64,000 nt of DNA from Butyricicoccus_A sp964387535 (GTDB taxonomy: Bacteria; Bacillota; Clostridia; Oscillospirales; Butyricicoccaceae). The notes below the pieces were generated by a model, which made no database searches, was not told the origin of the DNA, and worked only from the letters and a program-made list of their open reading frames with translations. Below are positions 26,649-34,868 of the stretch, one piece after another (the stretch's first letter is position 1; every line of letters begins with the position of its first letter). Made by a program: the position numbers and the translations under genes. The DNA is taken from assembly GCA_964387535.1 (NCBI GenBank), contig CAYLXH010000001.1:7050-71049 (forward strand), in the 5' to 3' direction.

Positions 26649-26680
26649 AAAAAGACGGCTTCCGCCGTCTTTTTCTTTTC
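26649..26680 (+). terminator. Terminator of dnaK
   Basis: Stem AAGACGGC-TTCC-GCCGTCTT followed by TTTCTTTT. Confidence 0.9.
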
Positions 26681-26700
26681 CCCATCGTTCCAAAACACAC

Positions 26701-26744
26701 AACAGCGCGTACATTCAGATAGGGTTCTGAATGTACGCGCTGTT
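26701..26744. repeat. Perfect 18-bp inverted repeat (convergent terminator-like hairpin)
   Basis: Arms AACAGCGCGTACATTCAG (26701-26718) and its exact complement (26727-26744) around an 8-base loop. Lies between dnaK and the convergent gene ending at 26816. On the minus strand it runs into GTGTGTTTTGG, so it could end that transcript; the arms are longer than needed for a terminator. Confidence 0.7.
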
Positions 26745-26815
26745 CAGTATATCAGTTTCTGTGTATCATGCGGCTGACAGTGGCTGACCCAGCTGGCAGG
26801 TTCACACACCGGTGA

Positions 26816-27730
26816 TCAAACGGTTTCGCCCGTGATAATCCACGGAGCCGGCTGTGCTTCAAAAATATTCTTGCTGTTGAGCTTGGAAATAGAAACCTGA
26901 GTAATCTCCGTGTTCTGAATACCATGTCTCTCAAAAATCATAGGAATCTCGCAGAGCAGATTCATCTCCAACGTATATACCGTGAATTTCATCTTCGGAT
27001 TGACTTTGAGCAAACTCTCAATCTCCCGCTCCAGCTTTTCCGTTGCCACGATAAACGCCTGCTGCGGAACCGGAAGCTGAATCAGCGTCTCCGCCTCGCA
27101 GTTGTCGATAATCTCCACGTTGTGCAGACCAAATTTCTCCACATTGTCCTCCATGGACTGACGATCATGCTTGTCGTACTCGACCGTAATGACCGTTCCT
27201 TCACTGGCAATCATGGCACATTCGACCGCAATGCTCTCACCACTGATAATGCAGATGGTCTCCTGCTCATCAATGTCCAGCATACTGATGATAATAGCAC
27301 GGATCTCGCTGCCGACATAGCGCACGGAACCACGCGAAAACCGCTCATTGCGCAATCCAAACCGACGATGGCTGTGCGCATTGTCATTGATAATCAGGAT
27401 CGCCGTTGGTTCCGAAATCTCCAGGTTGATGCACTCGCGCACAATGCTCGGCTCCGCGTCTCCTTCGGGCTCCAATCCCGGTTTGAACCAGACCTCACAC
27501 TCGCCCAGTCCAGCCTGCCACATATCGTAGAACAGATTCTTATTGTCCGCGCCGGCAAACACCAGAACGCGGCGGTTTGCTTCCACAGTGTGCAGGACAT
27601 TCTTTTTCTTTTCCGTCGTATCAATAATCTGAACGCGCTCCAGATTCAAATCGGTTTTCTGAGAAAAATACTTCAGCCACGCAAGGATGCGATCATTGGT
27701 ATAGATTGATGTATTGATGTGCTTTTCCAT
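26816..27730 (-). CDS. Degenerate CbiE/CbiT-like protein (CobL paralogue without SAM motif)
   Basis: 304 residues that align along their length with residues 91-400 of the CbiET encoded at 9772-10974, at a nearly constant offset of about 90: QAGLGECEVWFKPGL vs DAGLGALSVTVGENL, NERFSRG vs DERFVRG, EIRAIIISML vs EIRAAALGKL, VEY vs VEC, VNPKMKF vs KNPHARI, WIITGE vs FLITGG. The first half of CbiE is absent, and the SAM motif DVGAGTGSVSVELA is replaced by CIISGESIAVECAM, so methylation is unlikely. Start at 27730 has GGAGGGG upstream; it has its own promoter. Function unknown; a sensor or structural role tied to tetrapyrroles is only a guess. Confidence 0.75.
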   Translation of the reverse strand: MEKHINTSIYTNDRILAWLKYFSQKTDLNLERVQIIDTTEKKKNVLHTVEANRRVLVFAGADNKNLFYDMWQAGLGECEVWFKPGLEPEGDAEPSIVRECINLEISEPTAILIINDNAHSHRRFGLRNERFSRGSVRYVGSEIRAIIISMLDIDEQETICIISGESIAVECAMIASEGTVITVEYDKHDRQSMEDNVEKFGLHNVEIIDNCEAETLIQLPVPQQAFIVATEKLEREIESLLKVNPKMKFTVYTLEMNLLCEIPMIFERHGIQNTEITQVSISKLNSKNIFEAQPAPWIITGETV

Positions 27731-27764
27731 ATAAGTTCCCCTCCTGTGGATGATCTTTATGAAT

Positions 27765-27793
27765 ATCATAGCACATTTTTAGCTAATTTGCAA
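27765..27793 (-). promoter_or_regulatory. Promoter for the CbiET-like gene
   Basis: Minus strand -35 TTGCAA (27788-27793), 17-bp spacer, -10 TATGAT (27765-27770). No riboswitch-like leader is present. Confidence 0.7.
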
Positions 27794-27887
27794 AAACTCT
27801 GCAAAACTATTTTGTACTTTTTGTTATGTCTGCGCACACGCTCTTACAAAATTTTTATTTTTCGCTCCATCTGTTTTAGAACAACAG

Positions 27888-27916
27888 TTGGTTTTTCTAC
27901 TTTCTTCTGCTATAAT
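27888..27916 (+). promoter_or_regulatory. Promoter for the sodium symporter gene
   Basis: -35 TTGGTT (27888-27893), 17-bp spacer, perfect -10 TATAAT (27911-27916) preceded by TGC (extended). Confidence 0.7.
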
Positions 27917-27969
27917 AAACGTATTATTATCCTCCAGTCATAGCAGAGGATTCAAGAAGGAGTGTTACT

Positions 27970-29331
27970 ATGAAAGAATCACGCGGAAACTTCTCCGGCC
28001 GCCTTGGTTTTGTCCTCGCGGCAGCCGGTTCCGCTATCGGCCTGGGTAACCTATGGCGGTTCCCCTATCTCGCGGCAAAATATGGTGGCGGCAGCTTCCT
28101 GCTTGTTTACCTGATTTTAGCTGTCACATTTGGTTTTTCTCTCCTCATCGCAGAGATTGCCATCGGACGCCGTACTGGCCTGAGCTGTCTGGGCGCCTTT
28201 TCCAAAGTTGACCGCCGTTTCGGAATTTCCGGAGTCATTTCCGCTCTGGTTCCGACGCTCATTATGCCATACTATTGTGTCATCGGCGGTTGGATTATCA
28301 AGTATCTTGGCGTGTACTGCATCGGCCACGGGCAGGTTCAGGCATCTGCACAGGACGGCTATTTTACCGACTTTATCTCGTCCGCACAGGTGCCGATTAT
28401 TCTGTTTATCATCTTCCTGACCGCCTGTGCGGTGATTGTCTCTCTGGGCGTAGAGAAAGGTATCGAGGCTGTCAGCCGCATGCTGATGCCGATTCTTATC
28501 GTCTTGTCCATCATATTGGCCATCTACAGCTGCACCCGTCCAGGTGCATTGAGCGGCATTAAGTATTACATGGTTCCGAACTTCTCTGATTTCTCCGTTA
28601 AGACCATTCTTGCCGCAGTCGGACAGCTCTTCTTTTCCATGTCGCTTGCGATGGGTATTATGGTAACCTACGGCTCCTACATGCCGCGCTCCACGGATTT
28701 GGAAGGTTCTGTTACACAGATTGAATTTTTTGACACCTTGATCGCCTTCCTCGCCGGTCTGATGATTATCCCGGCAGTATTTGCGTTCTCCGGCGGCGAT
28801 GAAAGTGCACTGAGCGCTGGCCCGGGCCTCATGTTTATCACGATGCCGAAGGTGTTTGCCGATATGACCTTTGGACGAATCTTCGGTCTGGTGTTCTTTT
28901 TCCTTGTACTGTGTGCGGCATTGACCTCCGCCATTTCCGTCATGGAAGCGGTTGTCTCCAGCATCTGCGACAAGCTTCACACATCCCGCCTCAAAGCCTG
29001 CCTCGGCTTCTATCTGTTCTGTGTCGTCATGGGTATTCTGTGCTCACTGGGTTATGGTCCTCTGGCTACGGTTACTCTTCTTGGCATGCAGATTCTCGAC
29101 TTCTTCGACTTCCTCACCAACAGCGTGCTGATGCCAATTGGCGCGATCCTCACCTGCATTCTGGTCGGTTGGGTCGTTGGTACCAAGTATGTGGCCGATG
29201 AAGTTCGTCAGTCTTCCGAGTTCAAGCGTGAACCGGTATTCAACGTTATGATTAAATGGGTCACTCCGATTTGTCTGATTGCCATCTTGGCTACTTCTGT
29301 GCTCAGTGCATTCGGTATGTTCTCATTCTAA
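27970..29331 (+). CDS. Sodium-dependent transporter, NSS/SNF family
   Basis: 453 residues, about 11 membrane helices, the usual form of prokaryotic NSS carriers (LeuT fold). The first helix has the Na+ and substrate motif AAAGSAIGLGNLWRFPYLA, followed by YGGGSFLLVYL. It should import an amino acid or related amine with Na+; the substrate cannot be read from sequence. AAGGAG lies 8 bases before the ATG. Use of Na+ fits the sodium-type c subunit of the ATP synthase in this window. Confidence 0.93.
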   Translation: MKESRGNFSGRLGFVLAAAGSAIGLGNLWRFPYLAAKYGGGSFLLVYLILAVTFGFSLLIAEIAIGRRTGLSCLGAFSKVDRRFGISGVISALVPTLIMPYYCVIGGWIIKYLGVYCIGHGQVQASAQDGYFTDFISSAQVPIILFIIFLTACAVIVSLGVEKGIEAVSRMLMPILIVLSIILAIYSCTRPGALSGIKYYMVPNFSDFSVKTILAAVGQLFFSMSLAMGIMVTYGSYMPRSTDLEGSVTQIEFFDTLIAFLAGLMIIPAVFAFSGGDESALSAGPGLMFITMPKVFADMTFGRIFGLVFFFLVLCAALTSAISVMEAVVSSICDKLHTSRLKACLGFYLFCVVMGILCSLGYGPLATVTLLGMQILDFFDFLTNSVLMPIGAILTCILVGWVVGTKYVADEVRQSSEFKREPVFNVMIKWVTPICLIAILATSVLSAFGMFSF

Positions 29332-29352
29332 CTCATTCCAAACGAATCTCTT

Positions 29353-29386
29353 CTGCCCCGTTGACTGTGGTCAACGGGGCAGTTCT
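29353..29386 (+). terminator. Terminator of the NSS transporter gene
   Basis: 13-bp perfect stem CTGCCCCGTTGAC-TGTG-GTCAACGGGGCAG followed by TTCTCATT, a poor T-run; its tail reaches the next promoter's -35. Confidence 0.7.
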
Positions 29387-29388
29387 CA

Positions 29389-29417
29389 TTGACAACATTC
29401 CTGCAATCTGATATTGT
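29389..29417 (+). promoter_or_regulatory. Promoter for the 29464 gene group
   Basis: Perfect -35 TTGACA (29389-29394), 17-bp spacer, -10 TATTGT (29412-29417). Confidence 0.72.
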
Positions 29418-29463
29418 AATAAAAGAGTATATTTTACTCCCAATGAAAGCAGGAGGGCAGTCT

Positions 29464-29628
29464 ATGAGCAGACCAAAGAAACAAAAAAAGACCGTACAGC
29501 AACGCAAGCAAGCAGCCGCACAACGTGCTGCACAACAAAAACAGCGGGACGACCGCATCACTTATATCATGATCGGCGTTGTTGCCATCATTTTTGTCGC
29601 CTTTCTTGTTCGGATCGCTTTCTTTTAA
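29464..29628 (+). CDS. Small single-pass membrane protein, 54 residues
   Basis: Starts at 29464 behind AGGAGG (8-base spacing). A strongly basic, Gln/Ala-rich N-terminal half (RPKKQKKTVQQRKQAAAQRA) is followed by one transmembrane segment (about residues 34-52, IMIGVVAIIFVAFLVRIAFF). The basic part should stay in the cytoplasm. Not recognised as a named family. It precedes the ybjQ-like gene and mscL, and may be co-transcribed with them, since no terminator is visible before 30471. Confidence 0.75.
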   Translation: MSRPKKQKKTVQQRKQAAAQRAAQQKQRDDRITYIMIGVVAIIFVAFLVRIAFF

Positions 29629-29667
29629 CTCGGTTACACACCCTTGCTATGAAATGAGGAGGACGTT

Positions 29668-29979
29668 ATGCTGACTATTACACTTGAACAGATTCCCGGA
29701 AAACAGCTCCTGCCGCTCGGTCTGGTCCAGGGAAGTACGATCCAGACCAAGAACATCGGCCGTGACATCACGCAGGGCCTAAAAACCCTTGTCGGCGGTG
29801 AGCTCGGAGCGTACACACAAATGATGGATGATGCCCGACAGATCGCACTGGAGCGGATGCAGAAGCAGGCGCAGGCCTTGGGCGCAGACGCCATCGTCGG
29901 TGTGCGCATCGCTACCTCATCCATCATGCAGGGCGCTGCGGAAGTAGTCGCCTATGGCACCGCCGTTCAGTTTATCTGA
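29668..29979 (+). CDS. YbjQ/UPF0145 family protein
   Basis: 103 residues of the UPF0145 (YbjQ) family, a small protein that assembles into rings and is often called a heavy-metal-binding domain. Motifs: LGLVQGSTIQTKNIGRDI, the conserved GGELGAYTQMMDDARQIALERM stretch and GADAIVGVRI, then VVAYGTAV at the end. AGGAGG precedes the ATG. Its biochemical role is not established. Lies between a small membrane protein and mscL. Confidence 0.9.
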   Translation: MLTITLEQIPGKQLLPLGLVQGSTIQTKNIGRDITQGLKTLVGGELGAYTQMMDDARQIALERMQKQAQALGADAIVGVRIATSSIMQGAAEVVAYGTAVQFI

Positions 29980-30013
29980 CACCAAAACTAATACAGAAAA
30001 GTAGGTACAAATC

Positions 30014-30454
30014 ATGAAAAAATTTCTCTCTGAGTTTAAAGAATTTGCCCTTCGCGGAAACGTGATGGATCTGGCTATTGGCGTTATCATCGGCGCTGCA
30101 TTCCAAAATATTGTCACTTCTCTGACGGACAACATCATTTCTCCGATCCTCGGCCTGTTTGCACAGACGAATTTTGACAATCTGCAAGTAAATGTACTCG
30201 GTGATGTAACCATCAAGTATGGCATGTTCATCACCGCTGTCATTAACTTTCTTATCATGGCCATCATTCTGTTCAGTCTGATCAAGGCAATGAACAAACT
30301 GGCCAATCTCGGAAAAAAGGAGGAGGCTCCCGCCGCTCCCACTACCAAGACCTGTCCGTTCTGTCAGATGGAAATTCCGATCGGCGCCACTCGCTGTGGA
30401 CACTGCACGTCCCAGTTGGAGGACGCTGTGCTGACAGACTCTGTGACTCCGTAA
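30014..30454 (+). CDS. mscL: Large-conductance mechanosensitive channel MscL with zinc-ribbon tail
   Basis: 146 residues. The pore-lining N-terminus FKEFALRGNVMDLAIGVIIGAAF (shown here to its key residues R14-G15-N16, D19) is typical; a second membrane helix FITAVINFLIMAIILF follows. The channel opens on membrane tension during osmotic down-shock. Unusual extension: the C-terminus carries a CPFC ... CGHC zinc ribbon (about residues 115-132), seen in some Firmicute MscL proteins. A terminator follows at 30471. Confidence 0.93.
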   Translation: MKKFLSEFKEFALRGNVMDLAIGVIIGAAFQNIVTSLTDNIISPILGLFAQTNFDNLQVNVLGDVTIKYGMFITAVINFLIMAIILFSLIKAMNKLANLGKKEEAPAAPTTKTCPFCQMEIPIGATRCGHCTSQLEDAVLTDSVTP

Positions 30455-30472
30455 TCATACCGCAGCAGTTTA

Positions 30473-30516
30473 AAAACCCGGTTTGCGCCGTGCGCAATCC
30501 GGGTTTTTTGAACCAT
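30473..30516 (+). terminator. Terminator after mscL
   Basis: Stem AAACCCGG-TTGCGC / GCGCAA-CCGGGTTT with a TTTTTT run, around 30473-30513. Confidence 0.9.
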
Positions 30517-30567
30517 TCAACAGTTTTTTGATTTTTGTCGTTTTGAATTTGTTTACAAACTACCCCC

Positions 30568-30596
30568 TTGCAATTTCCCTGTATTTGCGGTATACT
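30568..30596 (+). promoter_or_regulatory. htpG promoter
   Basis: -35 TTGCAA (30568-30573), 17-bp spacer, -10 TATACT (30591-30596), immediately upstream of a CIRCE operator. Confidence 0.85.
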
Positions 30597-30599
30597 ACA

Positions 30600-30626
30600 T
30601 TAGCACTCAATCACCGAGAGTGCTAA
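30600..30626 (+). promoter_or_regulatory. CIRCE operator (HrcA site)
   Basis: Exact match to the consensus TTAGCACTC-N9-GAGTGCTAA, overlapping the predicted transcription start of htpG. HrcA should repress htpG here until heat stress titrates GroEL. Confidence 0.97.
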
Positions 30627-30661
30627 ATTCCGATTTCTAAATTCAGAAAGGATCGATATAT

Positions 30662-32569
30662 ATGGCAAAACAGCAGTTTCAGGCCGAATCCAAGCGCCTG
30701 CTCGACATGATGATCAACTCGATCTACACCCACAAAGAAATTTTCCTGCGTGAGCTGATTTCCAATGCGAGCGATGCCGTGGACAAGCGCCATTTCCGTG
30801 CGCTGACTGATACGGCTCTGGTTCCGGAAGGCGGCTACGAAATCCGCATCACGCCAAATGAAGAAGCACGCACGCTGACCATTGAGGACAACGGCATCGG
30901 CATGACACGGGATGAACTGGAAAACAATCTTGGTGTCATCGCACAGAGCGGTTCCCTGCAGTTCAAGAAAGAAAATGATTCCGCCGAAGATGTCGACATT
31001 ATCGGCCAGTTCGGTGTCGGCTTCTACTCCGCCTTCATGGTGGCATCCCATGTCACCGTAATTTCCCGTTCTGCAGACGACACGCAGGCCTATCGCTGGG
31101 ATTCTGACGGAGCAGACGGCTTCGAAATCGTGCCGGCAGAAAAGGACGGCATTGGCACGCAGATTATCCTGACCATCAAGGAATCCTCTGACGACGACTC
31201 GTACGACGATTATCTGCAAACCTATGCGATCACCTCGCTGGTCAAAAAGTATTCGGATTACATCCGCTATCCGATCCGCATGGTGGTTCCTCACTCCAAG
31301 ATGAAGCCCAAGCCGGAGGATGCCCCGGACGACTACAAGCCGGAGTATGAGACCGTCTATGAGGACGAAACTTTGAACTCCATGGTTCCGCTGTGGAAGA
31401 AGTCCAAGGGCGACATCTCTGACGAGGAATACAATCAGTTCTACCGCGACAAATTCTTTGATTTCATGCCGCCGGCACACATCATTCACTCCAAGACCGA
31501 GGGCCTGAGCGCCTCGTACAACGCACTGCTGTTTATTCCTCAGAATCCACCGTATGACTATTACAGCAAGGATTTCAAGAGAGGGCTTCAGCTTTATGCC
31601 TCCGGTGTCCTGATTATGGACAAGTGTGAAGATCTGATTCCGGAATACTATTCCTTTGTCCGTGGTCTGGTGGACTCCCCGGACCTGTCTCTGAATATCT
31701 CCCGTGAAATCCTGCAGCACGACCGCCAGCTGAAGGCCATTGCCCTCAGCCTGGAAAAGAAGATTCATTCCGAACTGCTCAAGCTGATGAAGGACGACCG
31801 CGAGAAGTACGTCTCGATCTGGAAGAACTTCGGTCTGCGCATCAAGGTCGGCGCGTATGACGGCTATGGTGCCAACAAGGAAAAGCTGCGCGACCTGATG
31901 ATGTTCTACTCTGCCAACGAGCAGAAATATATCACGCTTCAGGAGTACCGTGACAACATGCCGGAGGAGCAGGAGGAAATTTATTACGCTGCCGGTTCCA
32001 GCATTGAAACAATTGATAAGCTGCCGCAGGCTGAGGCAGTCCGTAAGCGCGGCTTCGATATTCTGTACCTGACGGATGACATCGACGAATTTGTCATCTC
32101 CCTACTGGAAAAGCACGATGAGAAGAAGTTCCGCTCCATCGCATCCGGTGATCTGGATCTGTCCACCGAGGACGAAAAGAAAGAAGCTGAAAAGAAGGCG
32201 GCAGATAACCGTCCGATGTTTGATCTGATGAAGGAAGCTCTCGACGGCAAGGTAAAGGATGTCCGTCTCTCCTCGCGCCTGGTCAGCAATCCGGTTTGCC
32301 TGACAACCGAAGGCAACCTTTCCATTGAGATGGAGAAAGTTCTGAACGCTCTGCCGGATCAGCGCGGTGTGAGTGCCGAAAAGATTCTCGAGCTGAACAG
32401 CTCTCATCCGATCTTCGATACCCTGTGCAAGCTCTACAACGAAAATCAGGACAAACTCAAGCTGTACACCTCGTTGCTGTACACGCAGGCCTTGCTCATT
32501 GAGGGTATGCCGATCGACGATCCAGCTGCTTTCTCCAATGAAATCTGCAAACTCATGGCAGAATCATAA
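30662..32569 (+). CDS. htpG: Hsp90-family chaperone HtpG
   Basis: 635-residue cytosolic ATP-dependent chaperone. N-terminal GHKL ATPase motifs: ELISNASDAVDK, DNGIGMT, and the lid/Bergerat loop GQFGVGFYSAFMVA; the middle domain has LNISREILQHDRQLK with the conserved arginine, and the C-terminal dimer domain is present. RBS AAAGGA, 9 bases before the ATG. Controlled by CIRCE (30600-30626), unlike the dnaK in this window. In many Firmicutes htpG is not HrcA-controlled, so this wiring is a useful regulatory detail. Confidence 0.97.
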   Translation: MAKQQFQAESKRLLDMMINSIYTHKEIFLRELISNASDAVDKRHFRALTDTALVPEGGYEIRITPNEEARTLTIEDNGIGMTRDELENNLGVIAQSGSLQFKKENDSAEDVDIIGQFGVGFYSAFMVASHVTVISRSADDTQAYRWDSDGADGFEIVPAEKDGIGTQIILTIKESSDDDSYDDYLQTYAITSLVKKYSDYIRYPIRMVVPHSKMKPKPEDAPDDYKPEYETVYEDETLNSMVPLWKKSKGDISDEEYNQFYRDKFFDFMPPAHIIHSKTEGLSASYNALLFIPQNPPYDYYSKDFKRGLQLYASGVLIMDKCEDLIPEYYSFVRGLVDSPDLSLNISREILQHDRQLKAIALSLEKKIHSELLKLMKDDREKYVSIWKNFGLRIKVGAYDGYGANKEKLRDLMMFYSANEQKYITLQEYRDNMPEEQEEIYYAAGSSIETIDKLPQAEAVRKRGFDILYLTDDIDEFVISLLEKHDEKKFRSIASGDLDLSTEDEKKEAEKKAADNRPMFDLMKEALDGKVKDVRLSSRLVSNPVCLTTEGNLSIEMEKVLNALPDQRGVSAEKILELNSSHPIFDTLCKLYNENQDKLKLYTSLLYTQALLIEGMPIDDPAAFSNEICKLMAES

Positions 32570-32588
32570 TTCCGCCACATTAGTCCAA

Positions 32589-32630
32589 CCAGCCCGCCGG
32601 AGTGACCTCCCCGGCGGGCTGGTTTCTCTG
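32589..32630 (+). terminator. Terminator of htpG
   Basis: Perfect 12-bp GC-rich stem CCAGCCCGCCGG / CCGGCGGGCTGG followed by TTTCTCTGG. Confidence 0.85.
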
Positions 32631-32661
32631 GTTCTCTCTGCGAACATTTTGCTAAAACACC

Positions 32662-32690
32662 TTGCACTTTTCCTGCTCCTGCTTTACTAT
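32662..32690 (+). promoter_or_regulatory. Promoter for the 32726 transporter
   Basis: -35 TTGCAC (32662-32667), 17-bp spacer, -10 TACTAT (32685-32690). Confidence 0.65.
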
Positions 32691-32725
32691 ATAGAGAGCA
32701 AAAATAAAAAAAGGATGTAATTCTC

Positions 32726-33577
32726 ATGACAATCAAAAACTCTGCCCGCTTTGGTGCTCTGATGATGCTGTGTGCATCACTGTGCTTTTCCACTGGCGGT
32801 ATCCTGTGTAAATTTGTTCCCTGGTCCCCACTGACCATTAACGGCGTGCGCAGCGTATTCAGTTTGCTCACCTTCGGACTATACCTCTTTTTGACACATC
32901 ACCGACTGAAGTTCAACCTCACAGTCTTATTCGGCGCATTCAGTATGTTTGGTGTTTCCACGTTATTTGTCGTCGCCAACAAGCTGACCACGGCAGCCAA
33001 CGCTATCATTCTGCAATATACCGCACCGGTCTGGATCATTCTGTTTATGGCGCTGTTTTTTCATGTCCGCCCCAAAAAAATTGACCTGATTACTGCAGCC
33101 ATCGTCATTGCCGGTATTGTCTGCTTCTTTCTGGACAGTCTGGGCGCCGGCAACATGACCGGAAATCTGTGCGCTATTCTCGCCGGAATGTGTTATGCCA
33201 TTGTGTTTATGCTCAACCAGTTTCCAAAAGGCGACAGCATCTCCTCCATCTTTTTCGGTCAGCTGATCGCAGCCGTCCTGCTGTCTCCCATGGTCGTGAA
33301 CGAAACCAATTTTGAGCCCACGACACTGCTGGCCGTTACGCTGCTCGGTATTGTACAGATCGGCTGTGCCTATATCTTTTTCTCGCTCGGTACAAAATAT
33401 ATCCAGCCGATTACTGCGTCCCTCATCAACGGTCTCGAGCCGGTACTCAATCCGATCTGGGTTGCGCTGTTTTACGGCGAGCTGATTACCCCGCTGTCCT
33501 TGGTGGGCGCCGTCATCGTCATCGGTGCAATCGTTATTTATAATGTCATCAACGCAAAACAATCTGCAACTGCCTGA
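32726..33577 (+). CDS. EamA/DMT-superfamily membrane transporter
   Basis: 283 residues with ten predicted membrane helices in two EamA repeats (about 10-135 and 148-277). The N-terminal CASLCFSTGGILCKFVPWSPLTINGVRS and the second-repeat end SLINGLEPVLNPIWVALFYGE are typical of the drug/metabolite transporter superfamily. Substrate unknown. AAGGA is upstream of the ATG. Monocistronic, with its own promoter and a strong terminator. A second DMT protein is at 44458-45357 but the two are not close in sequence. Confidence 0.9.
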   Translation: MTIKNSARFGALMMLCASLCFSTGGILCKFVPWSPLTINGVRSVFSLLTFGLYLFLTHHRLKFNLTVLFGAFSMFGVSTLFVVANKLTTAANAIILQYTAPVWIILFMALFFHVRPKKIDLITAAIVIAGIVCFFLDSLGAGNMTGNLCAILAGMCYAIVFMLNQFPKGDSISSIFFGQLIAAVLLSPMVVNETNFEPTTLLAVTLLGIVQIGCAYIFFSLGTKYIQPITASLINGLEPVLNPIWVALFYGELITPLSLVGAVIVIGAIVIYNVINAKQSATA

Positions 33578-33586
33578 TCGTCATCA

Positions 33587-33620
33587 CGCTGTGAGACCAT
33601 TCTCACAGCGTTTTTCTTTT
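33587..33620 (+). terminator. Terminator after the 32726 transporter
   Basis: 10-bp stem CGCTGTGAGA-CCAT-TCTCACAGCG followed by TTTTTCTTTT. Confidence 0.93.
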
Positions 33621-33632
33621 CCACAAGACACC

Positions 33633-33661
33633 TTGTCCCCCATCTCCATTCGTGCTATACT
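33633..33661 (+). promoter_or_regulatory. Promoter for the 33719 oxidoreductase
   Basis: -35 TTGTCC (33633-33638), 17-bp spacer, extended -10 TGCTATACT (TATACT 33656-33661). Confidence 0.7.
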
Positions 33662-33718
33662 GTTAATAGATGGTATTTGTAACACGCTACTCGGTTGCCA
33701 AGGGAAGGACGGATTACT

Positions 33719-34795
33719 ATGGCAGACTACAAGCATCTTTTTACTCCATGGACAATGAACGGCTATCCCATAAAAAATCGAATCTGTGTCCCACCGCTCG
33801 TGATCTACACATGGAGCGATGAAACCGGACGGGTAACCGACAAACATATCGCACACTACCGTGCCTTGACTACCGGCGGCGCTGGATTGGTCATTCAGGA
33901 AGCCACCTGTGTCTCTCCGGATGGTCGGATCACGATGGATCAGCTCGGGATCTGGGAGGATAGTCAAAAGCAGGGTCTGTCTCGCATCAAGGACGTCTTG
34001 CACGAGGCCAGTATGCCGGCCATCATCCAGCTCAGCCACGCGGGCATTCTGGCACAGCGTCCGGAGGATCGTGTCTGTCCCAGCGATTATACCTGTGAAT
34101 TTGCGGGAACGCGCACCGGACGAGGACTTACCATAGATGAAATTCACCGGATCGAGCGACAGTTTATTGATGCGGCACGACGCGCCTATGAGATCGGCTA
34201 CGATGGTATCGAGCTTCACGCCAGCCACGGCTATCTGCTCAGCGAATTCATGAATACAACAATGAATCAGCGCACCGATGAATATAATGCCAAGGATAAT
34301 CTTATCATGAAGAATATCATCACCGGAATCCGCAAGGCGACTTCCCCTGAGTTTCTCATCGGCGTCCGTCTCGGCATCTTTGAATCGACTCTGGACGTTG
34401 GCATTGCCAACGCAGCATGGCTTGAAGGCCTGGGGGTTGCGTTTATTGATGCCTTTTACGGCTGCGACTGGGTGGCTGAGCTGGAATCGCCGGAGGGCTA
34501 TCCCTTCAATCCCTCCATTTACAGCGCGAAAATGGTGAAACAGGCGGTATCCATCCCGGTATTTACCGTCTTCGAAATCGGCACGGGAGAACAGGCGGAA
34601 GCTATTTTGGAAGACACCGGAGTGGACATGGTCGTAATCGGACGCGGCTCTCTGGTCAACTATGAATGGGGCAACGATGTCCTGGCAGGCCGCGACCCTG
34701 GCCACTGCCTACGCTGTGATCCTTGCCAGTGGAAGGTTGCACCCGACCGCTGTCCCGGACGGCTTGCGCTTCAGCAAAGCCGCAGCCAGTCCTGA
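33719..34795 (+). CDS. NADH:flavin oxidoreductase (Old Yellow Enzyme family), copy 1
   Basis: 358-residue TIM-barrel FMN enzyme. Family segments: NRICVPPLVIYTW, HIAHYRALTTGGAGLVIQEAT, QLSHAGI, IELHASHGYLLSEFM (active-site and FMN region), and VVIGRGSLVNYEW near the end. It lacks the long C-terminal FAD/NAD domains of 2,4-dienoyl-CoA reductases but ends in a Cys cluster CLRCDPCQWKVAPDRC that is shared with the homologue at 40743-41807. The ATG at 33719 follows AAGGACGG; the longer TTG start was rejected. Substrate unknown; an activated alkene or similar acceptor is expected. Confidence 0.9.
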   Translation: MADYKHLFTPWTMNGYPIKNRICVPPLVIYTWSDETGRVTDKHIAHYRALTTGGAGLVIQEATCVSPDGRITMDQLGIWEDSQKQGLSRIKDVLHEASMPAIIQLSHAGILAQRPEDRVCPSDYTCEFAGTRTGRGLTIDEIHRIERQFIDAARRAYEIGYDGIELHASHGYLLSEFMNTTMNQRTDEYNAKDNLIMKNIITGIRKATSPEFLIGVRLGIFESTLDVGIANAAWLEGLGVAFIDAFYGCDWVAELESPEGYPFNPSIYSAKMVKQAVSIPVFTVFEIGTGEQAEAILEDTGVDMVVIGRGSLVNYEWGNDVLAGRDPGHCLRCDPCQWKVAPDRCPGRLALQQSRSQS

Positions 34796-34810
34796 TAGTT
34801 TTTTTGCACA

Positions 34811-34852
34811 GAAAAATCCGGTCTGAGAAAATTCTCAGACCGGATTTCTTAT
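34811..34852. terminator. Bidirectional terminator between copy-1 oxidoreductase and htrA
   Basis: Stem AAATCCGGTCTGAGAA / TTCTCAGACCGGATTT (34814-34847), flanked by T-rich sequence on both strands; the two genes converge here. Confidence 0.9.
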
Positions 34853-34868
34853 TCTCTCTTGTACCTGC

